DNA from: Lagopus muta
Taxonomy: Eukaryota; Chordata; Aves; Galliformes; Phasianidae
DNA: 64,000 nt
Assembly (NCBI RefSeq): GCF_023343835.1
Contig: NC_064447.1
Location: 558,001-622,000 of the forward strand
Direction: 5' to 3'
The position numbers and the translations under genes are program-made. The notes under the pieces were generated by a model. It saw only the letters and a program-made list of their open reading frames with translations. It made no database searches and was not told the origin of the DNA. How positions within the stretch are numbered: position 1 is the stretch's first letter; each line of letters opens with the position of its first letter. Positions 23,201 to 32,820 of the stretch are shown one piece after another.

Positions 23201-26200
23201 AAAATTTGTGTTTTTTCTTTTGTATAATCGAGATGTATTCCTGGTGTTCCACAGGGTTACTGCTAGGAAAGGGAAGCTTGTGCCACAAATACATTTAATG
23301 GCAACTATCCTCAGCTCGCTTGGAGTTACACTGGGGTGTTGCTGCCTGAAAGCACAACTAAGCCATCCCTCAAGCTCACTGCTTTGTGTTACACTGAAAT
23401 TTTAAAGAGGAGATTCTTTTTTCTGGATCTTTTTTGTCATGCGCTTCTTAGTGCACATCTTTAAAAAAGGAAATTTCTTGTTCTTCGAAGTTTCTTGTTG
23501 ACCGTGTCTGGAGAAAACCCCTGGCACTTCATAAGCTCAGACAGGCCATATATGTATTTCTTGTTGCAGCCCGTTTCTGTGACATAGGAGCATTATTTCC
23601 CTTCACTTCATTCCTGTGCTTGGACACAAACAGCCTTCAGTAGTGGTCAGATGGTACCTGGGTGTGTCCCTTACAAAAGCAGCAGGTTAAAAAAAAGTAA
23701 ATACAGAGTTAAAGTCTGAAACTTCACTGAATTCGGTGAAAATGGTCATTTTGAGCAATTTAGGATCCGATTTTAAATGCATTTCAGGGGAGACTTTGAT
23801 CTGGTGCTTTAATAGAGGATGCTGAGTCTCCGTTTCCCCCTCTGCTGGAGGGGGAAAGGATAGTGCTACAGGAAGGAGAATGCTATTTACCTCCCTGTGG
23901 ATTACTTCTCCACCCCACTGCTCATGCTCAGCTGGAAAAGAGTAAAACACTTCAAGGCCATTCATTCAACATCAAGATGCAGGAAACCTCTGGATTGCAG
24001 CTGAGCAGACCCAGAGGCAGCTCCCTAACACTGAACAGCCACAGCCTTTCCATTTCATTGAGAATATCAGCCTTTCCCCGAAATGCTCTCTGGTATTTCT
24101 GAATGCAAAGCTGGAGAAATCCCCCCAGCTTCCTTCTCTGTGATCCACCCAGGCTTCTCAGGAACTGATTTCCTTGAAGCTGGTGATATCTTGTGTTCAG
24201 GCAGGAGGTGATTTGGGAGCAGTGTCTGTAGGGCTGCAGAGTGCATTCCCTGCAGCCTCCTCAGCCCCATCCATCACTGTTCATCACATGCAGATATTCC
24301 CCCATTGCTGGAGACAGATTTCCTTTAGAAGCACTCATTTTCTGGTAGATTTACCTTGCACCCAGACATGACACAATTTCACATTGGTTTTGAGGGTAAA
24401 TAAAGGGCAGTGAGGACTGGAGCCCCAAAATGTATCACATGAGTTCTATCCCTGCACTGCGCATTCGTTTTAATGGTCCTTGCTGTGTGTTTTATTGAAG
24501 GCTGAGTCATAAGCAGATCTTACTGCTTTGGAGGGAAGGAAATGGAGTTTGGGCACAAACATTACATGTCTCAAATCCAGTAAACAGAGACTGCTCAAGC
24601 TGTGAAAACACAATGACGTAACGAGGAGAGCTGAAGGTCAGATAGAAATTCCTTCTGTTGTGTTATAGATTTCATCACCTGAAGTTTATCTGAACTCCAG
24701 TTTTTCTGGTGACAGGGCCACCGTGGTGAGAGGGAGAGGTCCTGCTCCCGTCCCTCCCTTCAAAAACTCAGGTCTGCAGGTAGCAGGGCTCCCTCCCAGC
24801 ATCTCACAGTTTTGCATCGTGATGAGAAACTTCTGCTCACATCTTGGAGCTGATTTCTGCACACAGCTGTGGTTGGGACTTGGTAACAGAGGCAAAGCAT
24901 TTTTGGCTGAGATGGTTGGGAAAGATGAGAGGAGCTCTGTTCCGGCAGCATCTGTGGGGTACAGAACAGTAGAACATGAGATGGCCTTAGGAGCTCTGCC
25001 CTGTGCTGGTGAGGAGCCACACAAGCTGGGCTGCACAGCTTGGGAGGAGGTGCTGCACCTGCTGGGCAAATAGCTGTGCTCCTGTGTTAGAAGTCACCCC
25101 CATCTCATGCCATGAGTAAGACTGGACTGCAGTGCAGTGAAGAAGATGCTCTTTGTGATGAACAGTAACCTTTATTTTTATGTTTTTTTTTTTTTTCTCT
25201 CTACATCTGTTTGTATTCTTTAAGGCAGAAACTGGATCAAGTGCATTCTCCATTCAGAGGGAAGATATGAGAGACAGGCGGGGAGCAAACAGGGAGCACA
25301 GCCCAGCAGCAGGAACAGTTTGGGCACAGAGATCAAGAAACTGCCAGGAGGAGTGCGAAGGAGGCAGCTGGGCTCAGGGCTGCCCAGGGTGCCACATGGA
25401 AAGGCACAACTGGCTGCAGCTCAGAACATCCCTGACTGTCAGCCAAGTCCTGAAATAGGTTCTGCAAGGGGCTGTGCATTCAGTCACTGGTAGTATGACT
25501 TTGAGTTTGTTTGGAAAGGTCCATTTCTTGATTCATTTGTGGGTGGGTTGTCAGGTTGTTTTTTTTGGGGGGTGGGAGGAGGGAAGAGGGGAAGGAGTGG
25601 AGATAAAGCGATAAAGCCTGTGTATTTGAGAGTCCAGAGTTGCTTTTTTGTTGTTGTTGTTTTGTTTTGTTTTGTTTTTAATGGAGCACACCACAAGGGA
25701 GAACTTCAGGTGTATCTAATTCAAAACTCTAGACAAGTCCTTACACACACCTGTTTTTTGGTGCAGGATGTTGCTGCTGTCACATTCTCAGACACAGTTG
25801 TAGACCAGAGATGTTCCTTTAACAGGATCCCTTTACAGGAACAGCAGTCCCAACTCATAAGCAGTGGCCCAAGAATTCTCATCCTGCAACCCAGGTAGGC
25901 ATCATGGTCCATCCTCTGCTCCCCCTGAACGTGACAGGTCCTGATCCTCATTTGCCACAGCGGAACAGCAGAAGTGAGGAGCATGATGCCTTTCCTCTTT
26001 AGGTATCTGCCCAGGACTTAGCAGAGTGAGTGGGAAATGTGTGGTCCCCATGCTGGTCCAGCACCCAGGGGCTCTGGGGGAAATTGTTGTGGGAGTTGCC
26101 CGGGGCACCCAGCTCTCCTGTCCGCAGCTCAGCTCCCACCCCGTGGTGCCTGGGAGCTCCCCTGCTGGGAGCACTGTGTGTGTGTGTGCTGGTGTTCTGC

Positions 26201-28639
26201 TGTGCTGTGGGCTGAGCTGTTGCATTATTTCAGGGTGACATATAGAGGAACAGTATTCCTGTGCCCAGGAGCATTGCTTGCAGGCGGCTCTCTGCAACGA
26301 GATGACATCTTCTGAAAGTCACTCTCAGTGATATGAGACATGGCCAGACCAGTGTGGTTGTTTATCAAATTACAATTCGAAAAGCTACCTATGAAATACA
26401 GCTGTGAGAAAATGGCCTCTTTCTTTCCTCCCCTCCCCTTGGCCATTTGGTGGTCTTCCCAAATGCTCCTTGGTTACAGAGGAATTTTACATTGTTAAAG
26501 TTCAGGATCAGGCTGCAAATCTGGTTGGTGTTCAGAGGGGCTTTGGAGAATACCATCTGATGTTTCTGACAGTCCTGGCCACAGAGGGCTGCATTTGTCC
26601 AAGCTGCTGGTTTCTGGTCTCCTTTGAGCTTTATATTGCAGCAGGGAGGAATAAAAGACCCTTTCCATCTTACTTGTGGAAAATAAAGAGACTGAACAAG
26701 ACAAAAATTAAAAGCTAGTTTTACAAATACCAGTTTTGTTTCATAAACGTTGTGACTTTAAAGAATGATATCCACATTGCACATGCAGAAACTTTCAGGC
26801 TTACGTTAGATGTGTACATCCAGACTGTTGCTGTAGAATCCTCAGACCTGAGGAGTTTGTTGGCCTGTGTACGTGTATGGGAACTGTTGGGTCACAGACT
26901 GAGCCACTGACTGAGACCTGGGGAAAGGATCTGGTCAGCCCTGGCAGCACAGGTGAAGGCAATTCAGCTGTGTGACTGGAAGAGGTTGAGCCTGGCTGCA
27001 CTTCTCTTAGACCCCATTTAAGGGCTGACTGCCCCTGGGGAAGGATCTGTTCCTGCTGATCCCTCCTTGTTGAAGCATTCTGCTGTGGACCTCGAATCTT
27101 CTGGTATGGTGAGCAATCTTTTTCCTTTCATTTATAGCACCTTTCTATTGCGCTGGTCCTTTTGTCATCACACCTCTGTTGTAACACCTTTCCCATTGTA
27201 TTGATCTGTCCAATTGCTACAATATGCCAAACTCATGCTGATTGCAGCTGTAATGTAGGACTCCAAACTCTATGGGAGAACACAAGCTGGGCTGCCACAA
27301 ACTGGTGGATCAGGATCGTTAAGTGACTGTAAGATTGCTTGATTTTGCAGATATTAAGCAAGTAGCATTGTATTTAACTGCCAGGCCCCGTATGTATCAT
27401 GGCACTTCAAATGCTTTGAAACTTCCTGTTTTAGTAAATTGAACTGTTCCATTTCTAATTTTGAGCGAGAGGCCACCGGCTGGGCTTGCCCTGCAAGTAC
27501 AGGTCCAGGTGCTGCACACAGCTGTGCACAGACATGTCTGTACTTCCCTAGTCTGGTAATGGGATTTGTGGACCCAAGTGGAGAGAAAAAAAAACATATA
27601 ACAGAAACAAAACAACAGAATCTGTGTTTAACCACTGTTTTGTTAAGGGTGTGTGTGTATGTGTTCTTTTCATTTGCCTGTTGTTTGTCTCTATTGGTAG
27701 ATAAAGGTCTTCAGCTAGCAGGATGAAGCATGGCTTTGTTTTATTCCTTATAGTGTTGTGTTTGGCTGGACAGCATGAGACTGTAAGAGGGGGAAAAAGC
27801 ATGTAAATAGCTTGTTTATCCTCAGAGATGGGAACTTTGTGCTGTAACGAGCTGTGCTGTTGAGTTGACCTAGCTTTACTTTCCCAGAATTTGGGGAGCT
27901 GACAGAGATTGCTGAGAAGGCTTTTAAAACAGCCAGCTTTTGATTTCACAGCAGTGCTTTGATCTAATGGTATTGATTACACAAGAAAGGAGAGGAAGGT
28001 GGGAAGTAGAGATATTAAAATAAAATACCCAAGCACAAGTTTAAAGATCCGACAGCAAAATTTGAGAGTGGTATTGAGTAAGCAAATGGGGTTTGAGTGG
28101 CAAAAGGGGAAAGCTGGTGACTGGCAACAGGAGATGGCTACTTTGCTTGCTAAAAGGTTATGTTCTGAAATGCACAAAAAATAGGTGTGAGTCAGATATT
28201 TTAACGTAGAATAAAAAGTCGGTTCCTTTTTAAAATGCTTAAGAAACGAGTTTTTCCTCATGTTAAAAGCAGGACACTGAAATTCAATGGAAATATCTTA
28301 TGTTTGGATGCATGAAAGTGAAGTCTTAAACTGGATGCAGTTTCTCAGATTTTTGGCTAAAGCTGACTCTTTTGCCCTTTCCCAAGCCATGTGGTTTGAT
28401 CACCAAGTTATTGGCTTAAAGCTTACTGAGTAATACTGCCTTCAGCAGGAGGATCCTGTGATGCTTCTTGCACTGAGGAGCTGAGTACCTGTCCTGAAAT
28501 CACCCATCTGACTTCTACTGAGACTTCTAATGGATGGTTCTGAAGATTTATATTTGATTTCTGTAGTTGTGAGGCAGGCACTAAGAGTGTTTATATTAAA
28601 GTTTCATGTAATTCCCTTTCTGCATCTTTGTACAAAGAG
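20242..28639. other. Intergenic DNA without recognised genes
   Basis: About 8.4 kb. Simple sequence includes poly-A at about 20251-20264, a (GTT)n/(GTTTT)n run at about 25645-25678, and (TG)n at about 26176-26192. ORFs up to about 130 codons show no domain or exon grammar. No repeat family was recognised. Confidence 0.45.
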
Positions 28640-29965
28640 ATCATAGAATGGTTTGGGTTGGAAAGGACATTTAAGACCATCTTGTTCCAACCCCCTGCTC
28701 CCATAGCCCACATGTTGCTCACAGCCCCGTCCAGCCTGGTCTTGAGTGCTTCCAGGCAGGGGTCATCCACAACTGAGCTGGGCAACCTGTGCCATTGTCT
28801 CACCACCCTTACAGTTAATTTCTTCCTAATATCTAGTCTAAATCTCCCCTCTTCCAGTTTAAAATCCCTTGTCTTGTTGCTACCTGCCTTTATAAAAAGT
28901 CCCTTCCCAGCTTTCCTGTAGTCCCCATCATGTCCTGGAAGGCTGCTGTAATGTCCTCCCAGAGCCTTCTCTTTTCCAGACTGAAAAACCCCAGCTCTCT
29001 CAGCTTGTCCTCGTAGGGGAGGTGCTCCATCCTCTGATCATCTTTGTGCTCTCCTCTGGACCTGCTCCAACATCTCCATGTCCTTCTTGTCTTGGGGGCT
29101 CCAGAACTGGATGCAGTACTTCAGGTGGCATGTCACAAGAGAGAACAAAGGGACAGAATCACTTCCCTCTGGTCACACTTCTTTTGATGCAGACCAGAAT
29201 ATGTTTGGCCTTCTGGGCTGCAAGCATGTGTTGTTGGCTCATGTTGAGTGTTTCATCCACTGGCACTCCCAAATTCTCCCCAGGGCTGCTCTCAAGCCCT
29301 TCTCTGCCCAACATGTATCTGATCTTGCACTTGGCCTTGTTTAACTTCATGAGATTGACATAGGCACCTCTCTCAAGCCTGTCTAAATCACTCTGGGTAG
29401 CGTCCTTTCCCTTTAGCATGTCAACTGCGCCACTCAGCCCAGTGTCATCTACAAACTTGCTGAATGTGTACTCAATCCCACTGTCTGTGTTGCCTATGAA
29501 GACGTTAAATCCCACTGGTCCCTGAGAAACACCACTCATCACCAGTCTCTACTTGGACATTGAGCAATCGACCACAAGCATGCAGCCAATGCCAAATCCA
29601 GCCAGCGGTCCCTCTATCACATCCATTTGTCTCCAATTTGGTGCCCAGGCTGCTGTGCAGAACAGTGCCAAATGATTTGCACAGGCCCAAGCAGATGATG
29701 CCAGCTGCTCTTCCTTTATGCACTGATGCTGTAACTGTCATTAAAAGACCTACAAGTTTGTCAGGCATGATTTGCTGTTGGCAAAGATGCACTGGTTACA
29801 ATCAATCACCTCCTTTATTTTCCACATGCTTCAGTGAGGCCTCCAGGAGGATCTGCTCCACGATCTTGCCAGGCACAGAGGTGAGACTGACTGGAGTTCC
29901 CTGGATCATTTCTTTTCCCATTCTTGATAATGGGGAGTTATGTTTCCCCTTGTTCAGTCAGTGGG
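28640..29965 (-). mobile_element. Long CR1 LINE copy with decayed RT ORF
   Basis: It begins on the plus strand with atcatagaatggtttgggtt, the antisense CR1 3' end, and runs about 1.3 kb into the reverse-transcriptase region. Read on the minus strand, 29542-29159 gives a recognisable CR1 RT segment containing KFVDDTGLSG and LNKAKCKI. Frameshifts and stops show it is dead. The 5' end stops near an A-rich tract. Confidence 0.95.
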
Positions 29966-30031
29966 GAAATTGCATGGACTCAGCAGCATTTGATAGTGCT
30001 GGATACAAGCTGGAGGAAATATGGCAATAGT

Positions 30032-30072
30032 GGAAAAAAAACAAAAAAAAACAAAAAAAACAAGAAAGATAA
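30032..30072. repeat. A-rich simple repeat between two CR1 copies
   Basis: Runs of eight to nine A separated by single C. Avian CR1 elements do not end in poly-A, so this tract is not explained by either neighbouring CR1. Confidence 0.85.
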
Positions 30073-30276
30073 AGAACATATAGAACAGCAGAATAAGGAG
30101 GCATTACTTTATCATCAAGTTCAGACCGTGAAATCCCACATGATTAACGTATGCCATAAACCATCATCACAGGAAAACAGCAGGAGGTAAGAATGGCCAG
30201 AAGCCTGGCCATACAACAGTCCCATTCTGAGTGCACCTTGTATCGTAACGTCTGCTGCTGCTTAGATCTCATTACC

Positions 30277-31164
30277 CTCAGTAAATTCGCAGATGACACC
30301 AAATTGGCTGGAAGTGTGGATCTGCCTGGGGGTAGCGAGGCCCTACAGAGGGATCTGGACAGGCTGGAGAGCTGGGCTGAAGCCAATGGGATGAGTTTCA
30401 ACAAGGCCAAATGCCGGGTCCTGCACTTCGGCCACAACAACCCCAGGCGACGCTACAGGCTTGGGGCGGTGTGGCTGGAGACTGCATAGAGGAAATGGAC
30501 CTGGGGGTATTGATTGATGCTCGGCTGAACATGAGCCGACAGTGTGCCCAGGTGGCCAAGAAGGCCAGTGGCATCCTGGCTTGCATCAGAAACAGCGTTG
30601 CAAGCAGGAGCAGAGAGGTGATTGTTCCCCTATATTCAGCACTCGTGAGGCCGCACCTCGAGTACTGTGTCCAGTTTTGGGCCCCTCACTGCAAGAAAGA
30701 TATTGAGGCCCTGGAACGTGTTCAAAGGAGGGCAACAAAGCTGGTGAGGGGTCTGGAACACAGGGCTGATGAGGAGAGGCTGAAGGAGCTGGGAATGTTC
30801 AGCCTGGAAAAAAGGAGGCTCAGGGGAGACCTCATTGCTCTCTATAACTTCCTGAAGGGAGGTTGTAGTGAGCTGGGGGTCGGCCTCTTCTCTCGTGTCA
30901 TCAGTGATAGGAGCAGAGGGAATGGCTTCAAGCTACGGCAGGGGAGATTCAGGCTGGACATGAGGAAGTATTACTGTTCAGAAAGGGTGGTCAGGCACTG
31001 GAATGGATGACCAGGGAGGTGATGGAGTCACCGAGCCTGGGGGTGTTCAAGGGAAGGCTGGATGTTGTGTTGAGGGACATGGTTTAGTGGGAGCTGTTGG
31101 TAATAGGCAAACGGTTGGACTGGATGATCTTTTAGGTCTTTTCCAACCTTGGTGATTCTATGAC
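30277..31164 (+). mobile_element. CR1 LINE copy, 5'-truncated, relatively well preserved
   Basis: It starts inside the RT domain ([10 protein letters not shown]) and runs to a CR1 terminus ttccaaccttggtgattcta. Two overlapping frames, 30277-30489 and 30411-31010, together cover the C-terminal RT region (for example [15 protein letters not shown] and [18 protein letters not shown]), so one frameshift separates them. The long open frame suggests a younger copy than its neighbour. Confidence 0.96.
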
Positions 31165-31271
31165 TTAGCAGGGTGACGGAGGGGATCCTCCCTCTCTGCT
31201 CTGCCCTGCTGAGGCCACTTTTAGAATACCATCCAGTCACTGTGATGTGTGCCTACCACCTCCTGCTCATC

Positions 31272-31320
31272 TGCCATGTCCTGGGGCACTGGCATCACTG
31301 AGCGTTTGATGGAAAGGGCA
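31272..31320 (+). pseudogene. Possible VWD-domain start remnant
   Basis: Read in frame from 31272, this gives C-H-V-L-G-H-W-H-H-stop-A-F-D-G-K. That resembles the start of a VWD domain (C..GDPH...TFDG). A stop sits inside. The match is short and may be chance. Its position just before the clearer VWD remnants is the main support. Confidence 0.28.
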
Positions 31321-31599
31321 CACGCTGGCACGACCATGCACCTAAACACTGGTGAGCACCTATGGTACCCAGAAGTCCTTCCCCAATGTCACACTGAGTG
31401 GCTGATACGGCACAGGACCAGCTGTGTCCTTTGGTTACTCTGTGCTCCAGGGCAGTGGCTATGAAGTCGCTCTGGTCTGTGGAGAGGAGGAAATGGCAAG
31501 GGGAAGGAGCTGGGCACTGAGGTGTACGAGCGGAGCGGGGTATTCCAGGGGACCCAGGGTGTGGGGCCTCCCAAATTCAAGAACTCCAACTCAGTGGTA

Positions 31600-31840
31600 G
31601 ACCAGGTGTCTGGGATCATCCCATCCCATTTCCACCTCCGGTCCCCATAGCTCCCCATAGCTGGTGGAACCAGCAGTCTGGGAGATCCCCGTCGTATTTC
31701 TAGTCCTCGGTTCCCATAACAGGGGTGTCCGGGATCTCCCCATCCCATCTACAACCCCATGACCCCATATTGGAGTTGTGAACTCAGGGATCCTGAGATT
31801 TCCCTGTCCCATGTGCACTCCAAGTGCCTCATTTCCAACA
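31600..31840. repeat. Decayed tandem repeat, unit about 60 bp
   Basis: Four diverged units share a core of the type gtctgggat-c-tcccatccca followed by a ccccata-type block. Unit identity is low, so the boundaries are approximate. Confidence 0.5.
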
Positions 31841-31888
31841 CCACGGAAGTGTCCCCACTGCACTGACCTGCTGATGCCACCCCTCCAG

Positions 31889-32106
31889 GAGGCTGGGTGC
31901 TCTGTCCCCCTGCTCCTGCTGATGCCAGGGGGCCGAGTGTGCACGGAGCAAAGGGGGGACAGCAAAGGATGGTGCTGCTATTGGGGGTGCACGTGGCCTT
32001 CAGTGGTGACAGTGCTGTGACAGCGACTGCCGCGACGGAGCTGCAGGAACAGCTCTGTGGGATCTGTGTCCATCTTGAAAACAGGGGGACAAAGCACTGC
32101 GAGTAG
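31889..32106 (+). pseudogene. VWD-domain exon remnant (second half), FCGBP/zonadhesin type
   Basis: It follows a plausible acceptor (cccctccag ending at 31888). One frame gives GCSVPLLLLMPGGRVCTEQR and the next gives GVHVAFSGDSAVTATAATEL followed by QEQLCGIC. Together these follow the second half of a VWD domain, which normally ends in a CG-C-GNFN motif. The two parts are in different frames, so there is a frameshift, and the GNFN motif is replaced. The frame then ends at a TAG at 32104-32106. VWD repeats of this style occur in IgGFc-binding protein, zonadhesin, tectorin and gel-forming mucins. I cannot decide among them, although the FCGBP-like family is the best guess. Confidence 0.55.
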
Positions 32107-32109
32107 AGG

Positions 32110-32455
32110 ATGGGAATGGGACTGGGTGCACAGTTCTGGGGTCTGGAGGTGGGGTTGGGTGGGGAATGGGATGAACCAGCCCATGAACTGCTGACAGGAT
32201 GGGACAACATAGGGTTGGGGACGGGATGGGGAGCACAGCTGTGGTGTCTGGAGATAGGGTTAGGACGAGGAGAGGTGGGGATAGGGAGCAATGGAGATGA
32301 GGAAAGAGGGCTGGAGAAGAGTGATGAAGGGAGAAAGGGATTGAAAAATGGTTGAAGTAGTGCATGAGGGAAGGAGGAAGAAATAAATGAATGGATGAAG
32401 AGATGGAGAAGTGGGTGAAGAGGAGGAGGAGAGGAGAAATGGAGGATGGTTGGAG
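32110..32455. repeat. G- and purine-rich imperfect repeats
   Basis: Imperfect repeats of gggatggg-gcacag-tgtggtgtctggag type (32110-32290), followed by a purine-rich GA stretch (about 32245-32455). They lie in what would be the intron between the two VWD remnants. Confidence 0.5.
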
Positions 32456-32515
32456 GGCTGTGGAACCCTTCCAGCAGGACTACTAATCTAACTACTGCTC
32501 CTTCTCTTTCCCCAG

Positions 32516-32814
32516 CCCCGTCCTGCTCATCCAAACACCCACAGAGGCTGTGTGCCACCATCCCGAACCCTGTCCCCAACCCCAATCTCACCAATGCCAC
32601 CTGCTAAGCCCTGGGTGTGGGCCATGGCTGCACCTTTGACCACCTCCAGCATGATTTCTCAGGCTTCTGCCTCTACCTTTTGACTGAACACTGCTTCAGA
32701 AACAAGAGCCCCAGATTCTTCTGTGTCCTCATCCAGGGCAGCCCTGGCAGTGTCATTGGTGCCAAAGTCCATGTCTTCCGCACGGTGAAGGAGCTGGAGC
32801 CTGGGCAGGTGCTG
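32516..32814 (+). pseudogene. VWD-domain exon remnant (first half) with in-frame stop
   Basis: An exon-like 299-nt block with a strong acceptor (cttctctttccccag ending at 32515) and donor (GTGAGT at 32815). Its single frame reads through a Cys-rich lead-in to NPNLTNATC, then a TAA stop at 32605-32607, then CTFDHLQHDFSGFCLYLLTE and CFRNKSPRFFCVLIQG. The TFD...DF.G.C.YLL pattern is diagnostic of a VWD-domain start. The stop sits where an aromatic residue is usual in FCGBP-like repeats. Splice sites and frame survive, so the decay is modest. It pairs with the remnant at 31889-32106 as parts of successive VWD repeats. Confidence 0.65.
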
Positions 32815-32820
32815 GTGAGT

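Noticed and set aside
30193..31010. Two ORFs that could be mistaken for host genes
   Set aside because: They are the reverse-transcriptase region of a CR1 LINE.
31749..32600. 283-codon minus-strand ORF
   Set aside because: Low-complexity Pro/Ser/His-rich translation of the complementary strand of G- and purine-rich repeats and of the VWD relic.
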